Shown here: positions 1 to 8,539 of the stretch, piece by piece
Numbering within the stretch: position 1 is the stretch's first letter
How the letters are laid out: each line of letters opens with the position of its first letter
Source: a virus
Length of the DNA: 28,651 nt
IMG/VR virus record: IMGVR_UViG_3300025120_000383
Location: 1-28,651 of that record
Reading direction: 5' to 3' (one strand)
Program-made: the position numbers and the translations under genes
The notes under the pieces: model-generated
Seen by the model: only the letters and a program-made list of their open reading frames with translations
What the model was told of the DNA's origin: nothing
The model's database searches: none

Positions 1-1319
1 CAGCACCTGCAAGTGGAGCTTCTATATTTATTGTAGAAATATCTGGTGCAGTAGGTGGCCCATTAGATTCAGACTTAAATGGTACAGAACTAATTTTAGA
101 TGCTGATGGTGACACAAGTCTTCACGCAAGTACAGATGACCAGATAGATATCAAAATTGCAGGAGCAGATGACTTTAAATTTTCAGCAAATGCAATGAAT
201 GTTTTATCTGGTTCTACCTTAACAATTGATTCTGGAGCAACCATCACGAACAGTGGTACGGCAAATGGATTTGGAACAGACCCAGATGGTGCTCAAGTAT
301 TTAACGAAAGTGGTGCTGATGTTGATTTTAGAGTAGAATCAGATGCAAAAACTCATATGCTTACAGTTGATGGTGGAAATAATGTTGTAGGTATTAGTAG
401 TGGCGGATTTATGGGAGACTTAGGAACAGGTTTACATATAAAAACAGCAGACAGTGGAGCTAGTGTAAGTTCAGAAGCAGACGAATTAGTTATTGAACAT
501 GGAAACGCAATAGGCGGAATGTCTTTTCTTGCGGCAACTGATGGTGTTTCAAAAATAGCATTTGGAGATTCTGGTGATAATGATATTGGAATGATTAGTT
601 ATACGCATGATGGAAACAATATGATGTTTAATACTAATGCGTCAGAAAGAATGCGTATTAATAGTTCTGGTAATGTTACTATATCTACAAGTGGCTCAAT
701 ACCAACTAATGAAGGTGGTATTCATGTTACTAGAGGAAATGGTCAGAATGGTATCGTTGGTTTATTTAATTCTGAAAGCACAAGTTATGACTCAACAGTT
801 ATGAATTTTATGTGTTCAAGAGATACAAGTAATAATAGTTTTTCTTTAATACAAGGTCGTAATGGTGGTGGAATGGTATTCCAAGTTAAAGACTCTGGTA
901 ATGTTGCTAATACAAATAATAACTATGGCTCAATTTCAGATAGCAGAGTTAAACAAGATATTGATGATGCTAGTTCTCAATGGGATGATATTAAAGCATT
1001 AAAGATTAGAAAATATAAACTTAAAAAATTAGTTAATAGAGATGGTGCAGATAACACTCCTTATCATCTTGGAGTTATAGCTCAAGAACTAGAAGCATCC
1101 AGTATGAATGGTTTAGTTGAAGAAAATAAACCAGAAAAAGAAGATGTTGCTTTAAGTTCTGATTTTGGAACAATAGATGGTGGAGGTAATTTTACAGCAG
1201 GACAAAAGAAAAAAGAAGTAAAGTATTCTATACTCTACATGAAAGCCATTAAAGCATTACAAGAAGCTATGGCAAAAATAGAATCTCTTGAAGCAAGAGT
1301 AACAACGCTAGAGGGTTAA
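1..1319 (+). CDS. Tail fibre/spike protein with C-terminal S74 self-cleaving chaperone domain (5' partial)
   Basis: The frame is open from base 3 and no start is visible, so the gene begins upstream of the window; an internal ATG at 195 is not the true start. The N-terminal part holds an acidic beta-rich module (LILDADGDTSLHASTDDQ) followed by a 32-residue VDFR-type module at 300-395. The last 127 residues form a Peptidase_S74 (endosialidase-type) intramolecular chaperone: the SDSRVKQDI motif, whose Ser codon is at 936, then GVIAQELE, then a C-terminal coiled-coil helix ending ARVTTLEG. In this family the chaperone trimerises the fibre and then cleaves itself off before that Ser. The stop overlaps the next ATG by one base (TAATG). 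This is very likely a receptor-binding fibre; the receptor cannot be inferred. Confidence 0.9.
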   Translation, partial: APASGASIFIVEISGAVGGPLDSDLNGTELILDADGDTSLHASTDDQIDIKIAGADDFKFSANAMNVLSGSTLTIDSGATITNSGTANGFGTDPDGAQVFNESGADVDFRVESDAKTHMLTVDGGNNVVGISSGGFMGDLGTGLHIKTADSGASVSSEADELVIEHGNAIGGMSFLAATDGVSKIAFGDSGDNDIGMISYTHDGNNMMFNTNASERMRINSSGNVTISTSGSIPTNEGGIHVTRGNGQNGIVGLFNSESTSYDSTVMNFMCSRDTSNNSFSLIQGRNGGGMVFQVKDSGNVANTNNNYGSISDSRVKQDIDDASSQWDDIKALKIRKYKLKKLVNRDGADNTPYHLGVIAQELEASSMNGLVEENKPEKEDVALSSDFGTIDGGGNFTAGQKKKEVKYSILYMKAIKALQEAMAKIESLEARVTTLEG

Positions 1320-1714
1320 TGTTACTAGGACACGGAGCAATAGGACAATTTGGAGTAGCAGAAGCGCTATCTGGAACTGTTGTGAATGCAGGCACTGTTG
1401 AACTATCTTTAGGTCAAAGTGCAAGTTTTAGTATTGGCACAGAGACTGTACAAGGTAGTGCTGTATTTGCTGTCACAACAGCAGGTGCGCCAAGCTTTAG
1501 TTTAGGTACAGAAGTAGCAACAGGTGGAGCAAACGTATCTCCAACAACTGCTGGCGCTATAACAGCAAGTGTAGGAGAAGAAACAGCATTTGGAGAAGCA
1601 TTCCAAAACTTAATTTCATTTACTGCAGGATCTCCAGATCTACAAATTTGGAACCAAGCAGATGATAGTCAATCAGTGACATGGGTAAATGTAGAACCAG
1701 GATCAACGGATTAA
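1319..1714 (+). CDS. Repetitive beta-rich virion-appendage protein, unknown function
   Basis: A 131-aa protein, mostly Gly, Ala, Ser, Thr and Val with almost no charged residues in its first 90 positions. It contains about three imperfect repeats of roughly 23 residues around the pattern S(L/I/V)G(T/E)E-x-A/V-x-G, for example SFSIGTETVQGSAVFAVTTA, SFSLGTEVATGGANVSPTTA and TASVGEETAFGEAF. The C-terminus is different (LQIWNQADDSQSVTWVNVEP). The ATG shares a base with the preceding fibre stop, so translation is probably coupled. Composition and position between two fibre genes suggest a structural appendage or fibre-associated protein. I recognise no family. Confidence 0.75.
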   Translation: MLLGHGAIGQFGVAEALSGTVVNAGTVELSLGQSASFSIGTETVQGSAVFAVTTAGAPSFSLGTEVATGGANVSPTTAGAITASVGEETAFGEAFQNLISFTAGSPDLQIWNQADDSQSVTWVNVEPGSTD

Positions 1715-1715
1715 T

Positions 1716-2165
1716 ATGGCAGATGACGCAACTATAAGTTTAAACGCAACTGTGTTACCAGATGAAATATCTAAAACTATTGCTGGTAGTGTAACTATTA
1801 CACCAGCAGATGCAAACGATAAATGGTATTATAAATTAACAAGTGTGTCTAATGCGAGCACAGATTTAATTGCAGGTTATTTTACAGATTATACTGCAGT
1901 GGACGATGACACAGCACCAACAGCTGTAGCTACAGGGGATAAAGTAAATTTTATTTTTATAAAAAATACTGATTCTTCTAACGATGTATATATTGTTTTG
2001 GATGCAGGCACTGCTTCTACTTCAGCAACGGACGCTATTAAAATAGCGGCAGGGCACTCTTGGTTTGGAAACTTGCCAAATACAACAGTAGCTGATATAC
2101 ATGCAATTTCATCATCTTCTACTGTAACATGTATTGTAGCAGCACTACTAGATGACGTAGGTTAA
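1716..2165 (+). CDS. Hypothetical structural protein of the fibre cluster
   Basis: A 149-aa protein starting one base after the previous stop. It is rich in Thr, Ala, Asp and Ser, with alternating hydrophobic residues typical of beta-sandwich virion proteins (KVNFIFIKNTDSSNDVYIVL). No signal peptide, transmembrane segment or catalytic motif is visible. The segment AAGHSWFGNLPNTTVADIHA resembles the loop-and-strand ends of small fibre or tail-decoration proteins, but this is not enough for a family call. Its place between two fibre genes and the compact spacing suggest a virion role. Confidence 0.75.
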   Translation: MADDATISLNATVLPDEISKTIAGSVTITPADANDKWYYKLTSVSNASTDLIAGYFTDYTAVDDDTAPTAVATGDKVNFIFIKNTDSSNDVYIVLDAGTASTSATDAIKIAAGHSWFGNLPNTTVADIHAISSSSTVTCIVAALLDDVG

Positions 2166-2174
2166 GGAGGATAA

Positions 2175-3176
2175 ATGGCATCAACATTTTCAAGTTCATT
2201 AAATTTAGAATTGCAGGCAACTGGTGAAAACTCAGGTGCGTGGGGTACTAAAACAAATAACAATTTACAAAAATTAGAATCAGCTGTTAAAGGTTACGTA
2301 GCCGTAGCTATTGCAAGCACAACAGATTCTTTAACAGCAACTGACGGTTCTACGGCAGATGAACAAAGTAATGCTATAATTAAATTAACAGGAACTTTAA
2401 GTGGTGACACAACTGTACAATGTGAAGCTGTAGAAACTTGGTATATTGTGGACAATGCAGCAAGCATGAGCACTCATACTTTAGGGTTTAAACCTGCTGG
2501 AGGCACCGCAACAAATCTTGTAGCAGGATCAAAACATATTTTATATTCTGATGGTTCTACTATGTTTGACGTATTGAACGATGCAGGTAATATTAAAGCT
2601 AACGGAACATTAACTGTATCCGGTAACACATCACTTGATGGTGGTACTTTTGTTTTTAATGAATCAAGTGCAGATGTAGATTTTAGAATAGAAGGTAATG
2701 GAGATGCAAACTTATTCTTTAGTGATGCAGGAAATGATAGGGTTGGTATTAAAACTAACTCGCCTTCTACAGAATTACACGTTGTAGGTGGCGTAAAAGC
2801 TACTGGCGCAATTGACTTTGATGGTGGTGGATTTACTTTTAATGACTCACATGCTGCAGTTGATTTTAGAATAGAAACAGACACTTTAACACATGCTTTT
2901 TTTGCTGATGGTTCTGCTGATAAAATTGGTTTTGGAACAAGCACACCAGCAGACGCAAGTGTAGAAATTAATCAAGCTAATACTTCTGGAGCTATTGCTT
3001 GTTTATCGTTAGACCAAGATGACACAGATCAAGAGTTTATTCGATTTGATGGTACGAGTGCCTCAGATCAAACAAAGAGTTTAACAACAGACACAAGTGT
3101 AGGAGACTTAACAGGACATATTAGAGTAAACATTAACGGAACAGATTTTTGGATACCATATTATGCCACTAACTAA
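2175..3176 (+). CDS. Tail-fibre-like structural protein with two VDFR modules
   Basis: A 333-aa protein preceded by a strong ribosome binding site (AAGGAGG at 2164-2170, four bases before ATG). The N-terminus (LNLELQATGENSGAWGTKTN) is of a type common at the start of marine phage fibre/appendage proteins. Two copies of a 32-residue module follow at 2655-2750 and 2838-2933 (FNESSADVDFRIE... and FNDSHAAVDFRIE...), matching one in the first fibre gene. The C-terminus ends with HIRVNINGTDFWIPYYATN and lacks an S74 domain, so any trimerisation must be intrinsic or provided in trans. The gene overlaps the next start by 14 bases. A role as second fibre or fibre adaptor is inferred. Confidence 0.8.
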   Translation: MASTFSSSLNLELQATGENSGAWGTKTNNNLQKLESAVKGYVAVAIASTTDSLTATDGSTADEQSNAIIKLTGTLSGDTTVQCEAVETWYIVDNAASMSTHTLGFKPAGGTATNLVAGSKHILYSDGSTMFDVLNDAGNIKANGTLTVSGNTSLDGGTFVFNESSADVDFRIEGNGDANLFFSDAGNDRVGIKTNSPSTELHVVGGVKATGAIDFDGGGFTFNDSHAAVDFRIETDTLTHAFFADGSADKIGFGTSTPADASVEINQANTSGAIACLSLDQDDTDQEFIRFDGTSASDQTKSLTTDTSVGDLTGHIRVNINGTDFWIPYYATN

Positions 3177-5031
3177 ACTACAAATAGCACCGGGTATAGA
3201 TAAACAAAATACCGAGTACGGTGCGGAAGGTAGATGGGTAGACGGCGATAATGTTCGTTTTCGTTACGGCCAACCAGAAAAAATAGGGGGTTGGGTAAAA
3301 GTAACAAATGATGCTTTGCTTGGTGCAACACGTGCAATACTTACATATTCAGATTTAAAAGGCGTTAACTATGCTGTGTATGGTACAAATAAAAAATTGT
3401 ATGCATATTCAGAAGGCAGCTACGCAGACATTACACCAACACGTGCTACAGGCACAGGCAACATTACACAATTTGAAACAACAAGTGGATCTACTTCTGT
3501 TATTGTAACAGATGCAGAACACGGTGCTTTGATTGGTGATTTTGTAACTATTGCTAGTGTAAGTGGTGCTGTTGGAGGTATATCACAAGCTAACTTGCAA
3601 GGAGAATTTGAAGTTCAAACAGTTCCAAGTGCAAATACTTATACAATAGTAGCAGGAGGTGCTGCAACATCGTCAACAACAGGTGCAACAGCCAACGCTA
3701 CTTATCAAATAAATACAGGATTACCAACATCTATTTATGGATACGGTTGGGGCGCTGGTACGTGGAACGCATCTACGTGGGACACATCCCGTGAAGGGTT
3801 AACTGGTGCTGATGGTGTTCTATTACAATCTGGTAAATGGGCATTAGACAACTGGGGTGAAGATGTTTTGTCACAACAATTTAATGGTAGTCTTTATTAC
3901 TGGGATACATCGGGTGGACTATCAAGTAATTTAGCTGCTAGAACTGAAGTATCTGGCGCACCAACTAAATCAAGATTTATGTTAGTGTCTGGTGATGACA
4001 GACACGTTATTTGTCTTGGCACAGAAACAACCATAGGGACATCATCAACACAAGACAATATGTTTATTCGTTGGTCTGATCAAGAATCAACAACTGATTG
4101 GACACCAACGGCAATAAATACTGCAGGATCACAAAGACTTACAGACGGAAATCAAATTAACACAGCAATAAGAAGTAGAGGTGCCATACTTGTGTACACC
4201 GATAATGCTTTGTATCAAATGCAATTTATTGGTCCACCGTTTACTTTTGGTTTTAAACAATTAGGTTCTAATTGTGGTGCTGTAGGAATAAATAGTGCAA
4301 TAGATGTTAGTGGTATATCATTTTGGATGGGTAACGATTCTTTTTTCCAATTTGATGGTGCTGTTAAAAAAATAGCTTGCAGCGTACAAGATTATGTTTT
4401 TGATGATATTAATACAAATGCACTTGGCGATGTATTTTGTGCATCTAACACAGATTTTAACGAAGTTATTTGGTTTTATCCATCTAAAAATTCATTACAA
4501 ATAGATCGACATGTTACATATAATTATGCAGAAAAATTATGGTATGTAGGAACATTGGCACGTAGCTCATGGGCAGACCGTGGTGTGTACTCTAATCCTT
4601 ACGCAGCAGAATTTGATTCTGATGATACAACTGCAACTATATCCACTATCAATGGCGTTAAAGAAGGACGTACATTTGTGTACGCACATGAAGAAGGGGT
4701 TAATGATGACGGCTCTGCTATGAATTGCCACATTGAATCAGGTGATATTGATATTGCCGATGGTGATCAATTTATATCTGTATCTAGATTTATACCTGAT
4801 TTTAAAAACCAAGTTGGTAACGTAGATTTAACAATTAAATCTCGTCCTTACCCAACTTCTACACAAAAATCACACGGACCATTTGAAATAGAAACAACAA
4901 CAACTAAAAAAGATACACGTATACGGGGTAGACAACTTGCACTGCGCGTATCTAGTGATGCGATTGATGATAAGTGGCGATACGGCACACTTAGATTTGA
5001 TGGTAAACCAGACGGCATGCGAGGTGGATAA
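3163..5031 (+). CDS. Large tail/head-tail protein, stabilisation-protein-like (beta-propeller type)
   Basis: A 622-aa virion protein. The N-terminus (MPLTKLQIAPGIDKQNTEY, then WVDGDNVRFRYGQPEKIGGW) is a hallmark of a protein widespread in marine podoviruses and loosely resembles P22-type packaged-DNA stabilisation proteins, which plug the tail hub. Around residues 100-185 lies an inserted Ig-like segment (VIVTDAEHGALIGDFVTI...). The rest shows repeated Trp- and Gly-rich strands with SGDDRHVICLG, MFIRWSDQESTTDWTP and SFWMGNDSFFQFDG, consistent with propeller blades. The start lies inside the preceding gene (14-base overlap) and the stop is TAATG-coupled to the next ORF. The tail-hub role is inferred from family resemblance. 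Confidence 0.75.
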   Translation: MPLTKLQIAPGIDKQNTEYGAEGRWVDGDNVRFRYGQPEKIGGWVKVTNDALLGATRAILTYSDLKGVNYAVYGTNKKLYAYSEGSYADITPTRATGTGNITQFETTSGSTSVIVTDAEHGALIGDFVTIASVSGAVGGISQANLQGEFEVQTVPSANTYTIVAGGAATSSTTGATANATYQINTGLPTSIYGYGWGAGTWNASTWDTSREGLTGADGVLLQSGKWALDNWGEDVLSQQFNGSLYYWDTSGGLSSNLAARTEVSGAPTKSRFMLVSGDDRHVICLGTETTIGTSSTQDNMFIRWSDQESTTDWTPTAINTAGSQRLTDGNQINTAIRSRGAILVYTDNALYQMQFIGPPFTFGFKQLGSNCGAVGINSAIDVSGISFWMGNDSFFQFDGAVKKIACSVQDYVFDDINTNALGDVFCASNTDFNEVIWFYPSKNSLQIDRHVTYNYAEKLWYVGTLARSSWADRGVYSNPYAAEFDSDDTTATISTINGVKEGRTFVYAHEEGVNDDGSAMNCHIESGDIDIADGDQFISVSRFIPDFKNQVGNVDLTIKSRPYPTSTQKSHGPFEIETTTTKKDTRIRGRQLALRVSSDAIDDKWRYGTLRFDGKPDGMRGG

Positions 5032-5201
5032 TGGCTAAAATAACAGTACCACTATTACCACAAGCAACAGAAGAATATGATCAATCACAAATGGCACAAC
5101 TCGTGCAGACTTTAGATCAACTAATTTTTGCACTTAATAATACTTATACGTCAGAGCCTCTTAGAAATGACGATGAAGCAATAGCATGGTTTTTAGGATA
5201 G
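5031..5201 (+). CDS. Small conserved-looking virion-module protein, 56 aa
   Basis: A short ORF filling the gap between the 622-aa protein and the next gene exactly: its ATG shares a base with the previous stop (TAATG at 5029-5033) and its TAG abuts the next ATG at 5202. The product begins MAKITVPLLPQATEEYDQSQ, continues as a probable amphipathic helix (MAQLVQTLDQLIFALNNTY) and ends AIAWFLG. The tight fit on both sides makes it very likely to be translated. Small helical proteins here are often head-tail or tail-assembly accessories, but the function is unknown. Confidence 0.8.
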   Translation: MAKITVPLLPQATEEYDQSQMAQLVQTLDQLIFALNNTYTSEPLRNDDEAIAWFLG

Positions 5202-5576
5202 ATGGCTAACGTATATACAAACTATAAAGCAGTATTAACAACAAATGCACTGACAACATTGTACACTGTTCCATCGGAGAAAACAGCCATAATAAAGTCA
5301 ATACGTGTTGCTAACATAGATTATGAAAATGATTGTAAAATATCTATATTTTTAGTAGACAGTAATAGCATTAGTTATAATTTACAGACAGATAGGACAG
5401 TGGAAAAATTAAGCACAGAGGAATTATTGGCTGCAGGGAACTTAAATCAAAGTTCAGCTGATTCTTCTATAGCCTCCCCTTGCCCCTTGGTTGCCAAAGA
5501 GTCTGAAAAAATAAACGTACAAGCTGAAAATGGCGGAGATTTACATGTCATTTTAAGTGTGCTAGAAATAAGTTAA
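5202..5576 (+). CDS. Small beta-sandwich virion protein, unknown function
   Basis: A 124-aa protein beginning MANVYTNYKAVLTTNALTTL with a pattern of alternating strands (TAIIKSIRVANIDY, CKISIFLVDSNS, EKINVQAENGGDLHVILSVLEI). This looks like a small jelly-roll or Ig-like fold of the kind found among phage head-tail or decoration proteins. No catalytic residues or membrane segments are evident. The ATG directly follows the stop of the 56-aa gene, so translation is likely coupled. The virion role is inferred from context and fold-like pattern. Confidence 0.75.
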   Translation: MANVYTNYKAVLTTNALTTLYTVPSEKTAIIKSIRVANIDYENDCKISIFLVDSNSISYNLQTDRTVEKLSTEELLAAGNLNQSSADSSIASPCPLVAKESEKINVQAENGGDLHVILSVLEIS

Positions 5577-5597
5577 TTATTGCATTAAGGAGAAAAA

Positions 5598-5828
5598 ATG
5601 GCTATAAAAGACGATATTACCGTGACTGCAGGAAAAATAACTTCTGTATTAGATGTGGAAACACAAGCCACTATCAAGCACGCAACAACAGGGAAGGTCT
5701 ATGCTGACGAAGCAGAAGCAGACAACGACATTAATGACCCTGAAACTAGCACAACAAAAGAGGACATAAAGCGCGACGTGGCAATAAAAGTTAACAAATT
5801 ACCGGACATATTTGGGGGAACATCTTAA
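5598..5828 (+). CDS. Small acidic hypothetical protein of the structural cluster
   Basis: A 76-aa protein with a good ribosome binding site (AAGGAG at 5587-5592, five bases before ATG), so initiation is independent of the previous gene. The sequence begins MAIKDDITVTAGKITSVLDV and is rich in Asp, Glu, Lys and Thr, with a central acidic stretch (YADEAEADNDINDPE). No known domain is recognised. It ends TAATG-coupled to the next gene. A structural or assembly role is inferred only from location. Confidence 0.7.
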   Translation: MAIKDDITVTAGKITSVLDVETQATIKHATTGKVYADEAEADNDINDPETSTTKEDIKRDVAIKVNKLPDIFGGTS

Positions 5829-6544
5829 TGGCATTTAGAAAACCAGAAGAAAATAGAAGTAGTCCTTCGCTAGGATACAGACTATCGAGCAACAGACAAC
5901 CAGGCGTAGAAATAGCAAACAACAGAATGCCTCAATACGCTAATCCTATTGACAAAGGTCCAAGACCTTTTCCACCAGAAGCTATGCCAATGCCGATGCC
6001 TAGATATGAAAGACCTATTGGCAGACCTGGAATGGGATCGTATCAAAACATGGGCCAAACTAATATGGGCCAACCATTAAAAAGACCAGAGTCTTTTACT
6101 AATTTAAATATGTTAGGAAGACCTGATTTAGCATTTAAATATTCTCATATGGAACCTGGTAGAGAAGAAAAGTTTTTTGGTTCTCTTGAAGATGCATCAA
6201 TTCGTGGTCTTTATAGAAGAACGGACGATGCTCGTAGATCTGAAGATTTAGACGAATACGGATATTTAGAAGGTGCTCCACGTCGAAGAACAACTTTTAC
6301 GGAAGGTTCTATGGGTCCTGGTTCATTTAATGAAATGTATGGTGGAATTTATGATGATGCAATTTTTAGAACAGTAGACCCTAACACTAACCAAATAGAA
6401 CAATTTCCTATGGCTGAAGGCATAGAACAAGCAGCAGTTGATCCTTCAGATTATAGAACAATATTAAAAATGATAGAAGCAGGTTTAAACCCAGATGATT
6501 ACATGGCAGCAAACCGTGGCGGAATAGCGAGCTTGATGAGATAG
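5828..6544 (+). CDS. Pro/Met/Arg-rich virion-associated protein ending in GGIASL motif
   Basis: A 238-aa protein, rich in Pro, Met, Arg and Gly in its N-terminal half (for example PFPPEAMPMPMPRYERPIGR), so probably extended or disordered. The C-terminal half is more regular and acidic (DDARRSEDLDEYGYLEG; PSDYRTILKMIEAGLNPDDY). It ends with ANRGGIASLMR; the GGIASL element recurs in neighbouring genes. The start is coupled to the previous stop and the next gene starts one base after its stop. I recognise no enzymatic domain. A minor or internal capsid protein is plausible. Confidence 0.75.
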   Translation: MAFRKPEENRSSPSLGYRLSSNRQPGVEIANNRMPQYANPIDKGPRPFPPEAMPMPMPRYERPIGRPGMGSYQNMGQTNMGQPLKRPESFTNLNMLGRPDLAFKYSHMEPGREEKFFGSLEDASIRGLYRRTDDARRSEDLDEYGYLEGAPRRRTTFTEGSMGPGSFNEMYGGIYDDAIFRTVDPNTNQIEQFPMAEGIEQAAVDPSDYRTILKMIEAGLNPDDYMAANRGGIASLMR

Positions 6545-6545
6545 T

Positions 6546-7721
6546 ATGGGATTTTTAAGCAAATTAATGAAGAACCCAATAGTGCAAATGGCACTACCAA
6601 TGGCGCTTACGGGTGGAGCAAGTGCATTATTTAGTGGAGGATTGGGTGCAAAGTTAGGAATTGGAAGTTTATTTAGTGGAATGAATCCACTCATGGCTAA
6701 CACATTAAAACAAACAGCACTTGGTTATGGTACAGCAGCACTTAGTGGATCAAGAAGACCAGGCAAAGCAGCAATGGCTGCAGGCCTTACATCAATACCA
6801 TTTTCATATTTAAGCGCAGCAAATGCTGCAAAAGCATTTAATCAATCAACTCAAGGAATGACACAACCAGAAAGATATTTAGTTAGTCCAGAACAAAAAA
6901 CTCCTTTGTTTAGTTCAGATTCTTTATCTGGTGTTCCTGTAGATGTTTATAACCCACTTCAAACAACACCAGCACAATACGGTTTTAGAGATATTCCATT
7001 TGATGTTCCTAAAATATCAGCAATGGATGTATTAACAGGTTCCGATAAACTAGCAAATGTAAGACCAAATGTATATTCACCAGAAAGTTTTTATAGTGAT
7101 AGCCCAACAGCAATGGGATCAGAAGGACTAACAAGAGTTGCAACTCCTGGTGAAACAGGAAAATATTTTTATGGTGGTATAGAACCAGGTGAAGCAGGAG
7201 TAATGCCAACAGCAGATATATTTAGTAAACCAGAAATGACAGAAGTAGTAACTGCAGATCCTTTGACAGGATTAACTCAAAAACAAATGCTTCCAACTGG
7301 AACATTTAAAACAGACTTCTTACCTACAGCAGTATCACAAGCAGCAGGATTATATGCAGGACGTGACACGCCGGAAGAAGAATTTGAAGCAGCTAAACGT
7401 AGAAGAAGAAAAGAATTAGCATTTATGTACGGTGTTGATGAAAGTTTAATTGAAGGTGAGATGGACAATCCATTTTATACTGGAGCGATGATGAACGCTG
7501 GAGGAATAGCATCATTAAACATGGACATGGGCGGAGACGTCAGTGGCCCAGGTGGTCCAAAGGACGATATGATTGATGCAAAATTATCTGACGGTGAATT
7601 TGTTATGACAGCAAAAGCCGTGAAAAACTTTGGTAATGGTGATCGTTATGCGGGTGCAAAAAAAATGTACCAAATGATGAACAAATTAGATCCAGAGTCT
7701 GAAACAATGAGTGAGGTATAA
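6546..7721 (+). CDS. Putative internal virion/ejection protein with hydrophobic N-terminus and GGIASL tail
   Basis: A 391-aa protein. Residues about 10-35 (PIVQMALPMALTGGASALFS) and about 75-98 (AAMAAGLTSIPFSYLSAANA) are Gly/Ala-rich hydrophobic stretches able to interact with membrane, a feature of ejected internal proteins. A basic cluster, AAKRRRRKELAF, lies near residue 280. The C-terminus has GGIASL at 319-324 followed by a segment common in marine phages: GGDVSGPGGPKDDMIDAKLS and DGEFVMTAKAVKNFGNGDRY. Neighbours are TAATG- or adjacency-coupled virion genes. The ejection role is inferred; the motifs are seen directly. Confidence 0.7.
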   Translation: MGFLSKLMKNPIVQMALPMALTGGASALFSGGLGAKLGIGSLFSGMNPLMANTLKQTALGYGTAALSGSRRPGKAAMAAGLTSIPFSYLSAANAAKAFNQSTQGMTQPERYLVSPEQKTPLFSSDSLSGVPVDVYNPLQTTPAQYGFRDIPFDVPKISAMDVLTGSDKLANVRPNVYSPESFYSDSPTAMGSEGLTRVATPGETGKYFYGGIEPGEAGVMPTADIFSKPEMTEVVTADPLTGLTQKQMLPTGTFKTDFLPTAVSQAAGLYAGRDTPEEEFEAAKRRRRKELAFMYGVDESLIEGEMDNPFYTGAMMNAGGIASLNMDMGGDVSGPGGPKDDMIDAKLSDGEFVMTAKAVKNFGNGDRYAGAKKMYQMMNKLDPESETMSEV

Positions 7722-8084
7722 ATGGCAAAAAAACAATTAGCAAAAGCTGCACTAGATAGATTAAAAAGATCAGCTAAAGGTGGTTATCCAATAAAAAAAC
7801 CTAAACCTAAATTTAGAGTAACCTCTAGTAAGACTATTTCTGAAGGTAAAAAATCTGCGCCTAAAGTTAAAACATTTAAACAAACAAAGGCAGCAAAAAA
7901 ACCAGGATTTAAAACTGGTGTTGCAGCTGGTGCTGCATCAGCTTACGCTACACAAAAAGGTTTAGGCACCAAAAAATCAAAAGCAAAAGAACCAACTAAA
8001 AGAATGGCTGATGATGCTTACAAAAAACAAAAAGAAAAACAAAAAAAGTATTACGATAAAAAAACGGAGAGTAAGAGGAAGTAA
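7722..8084 (+). CDS. Lysine-rich basic protein, candidate DNA-binding virion protein
   Basis: A 120-aa protein with 35 lysines and 5 arginines by my count, opposed by few acidic residues, so strongly basic. The N-terminal segment (MAKKQLAKAALDRLKRSAKG) could form a basic helix. The middle has Lys-Pro repeats (YPIKKPKPKFR), then an Ala-rich patch (TGVAAGAASAYATQKG) and a highly charged C-terminal tail (KKQKEKQKKYYDKKTESKRK). This resembles histone H1 tails or basic core proteins that neutralise packaged DNA. It abuts the previous gene and overlaps the following GNAT acetyltransferase by one base, which makes it a natural candidate substrate. The function is inferred from composition. Confidence 0.7.
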   Translation: MAKKQLAKAALDRLKRSAKGGYPIKKPKPKFRVTSSKTISEGKKSAPKVKTFKQTKAAKKPGFKTGVAAGAASAYATQKGLGTKKSKAKEPTKRMADDAYKKQKEKQKKYYDKKTESKRK

Positions 8085-8539
8085 TGAAATGGAGGTTCGT
8101 AGAACCTCAAGATTATGAGTGGGTCATTGCTGCTAGCAAAGATCACCACAAGGAATCTGACTGGAGTGAGGTAGAGTATAACGATGTCAAAGCTAAACGA
8201 TACTTTGATGTTGCAATAAAAGATCCAAATTATTTTGCGATCCTTGTTGAAAAAGGTGACAAAAGAATTGGATTTATGGCTGGAAGAATACTAGAGTATT
8301 CTTATAGTTACGAAACATTTGCAAAGGAACTAGAATTGTATGTAGATCCTAAGCATAGAAACGGGATGGCAGGAATATTTATGATGAAAAAATTTATGGA
8401 TTGGGCTAAGATAAAAGGAGTGCGTGAAGTTCTCTTTGAGCCACGCCTTTCTGATAACGCAGTAAAAAAATTTGACGCGATGGCAAAACGTCTAGGTATG
8501 GAACATTTTGCGAACGCATATAGGAGAAGATTTGTATGA
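8084..8539 (+). CDS. GNAT-family N-acetyltransferase
   Basis: A 151-aa protein of typical GNAT length. The N-terminal strand-helix (WRFVEPQDYEWVIAASKDHH) is followed by strands (YFAILVEKGDKRIGFMAGRI) and the acetyl-CoA-binding motif A at residues 83-105 (ELELYVDPKHRNGMAGIFMM), where HRNGMAG matches the R/Q-x-x-G-x-G/A loop. It should transfer an acetyl group from acetyl-CoA to an amine; the substrate is unknown. The gene sits inside the structural operon between a lysine-rich protein and a Gln-rich virion protein, so a virion protein may be the target. The start is TAATG-coupled, with a GAGG at 8074-8077, and the 3' end overlaps the next gene by four bases (ATGA). Confidence 0.85.
   Translation: MKWRFVEPQDYEWVIAASKDHHKESDWSEVEYNDVKAKRYFDVAIKDPNYFAILVEKGDKRIGFMAGRILEYSYSYETFAKELELYVDPKHRNGMAGIFMMKKFMDWAKIKGVREVLFEPRLSDNAVKKFDAMAKRLGMEHFANAYRRRFV

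Noticed and set aside
2372-2380. Extended -10-like TGCTATAAT inside the 333-aa fibre gene
   Set aside because: No -35-like hexamer at 16-18 bases upstream and no gene start nearby; expected by chance in AT-rich coding sequence.
2474-2944. 156-aa open frame on the minus strand
   Set aside because: Antisense to the fibre gene with strong RBS and family-like modules; composition (Ser, Pro, Lys, Val) is that of a complement of a coding frame and it has no ribosome binding site or partner.
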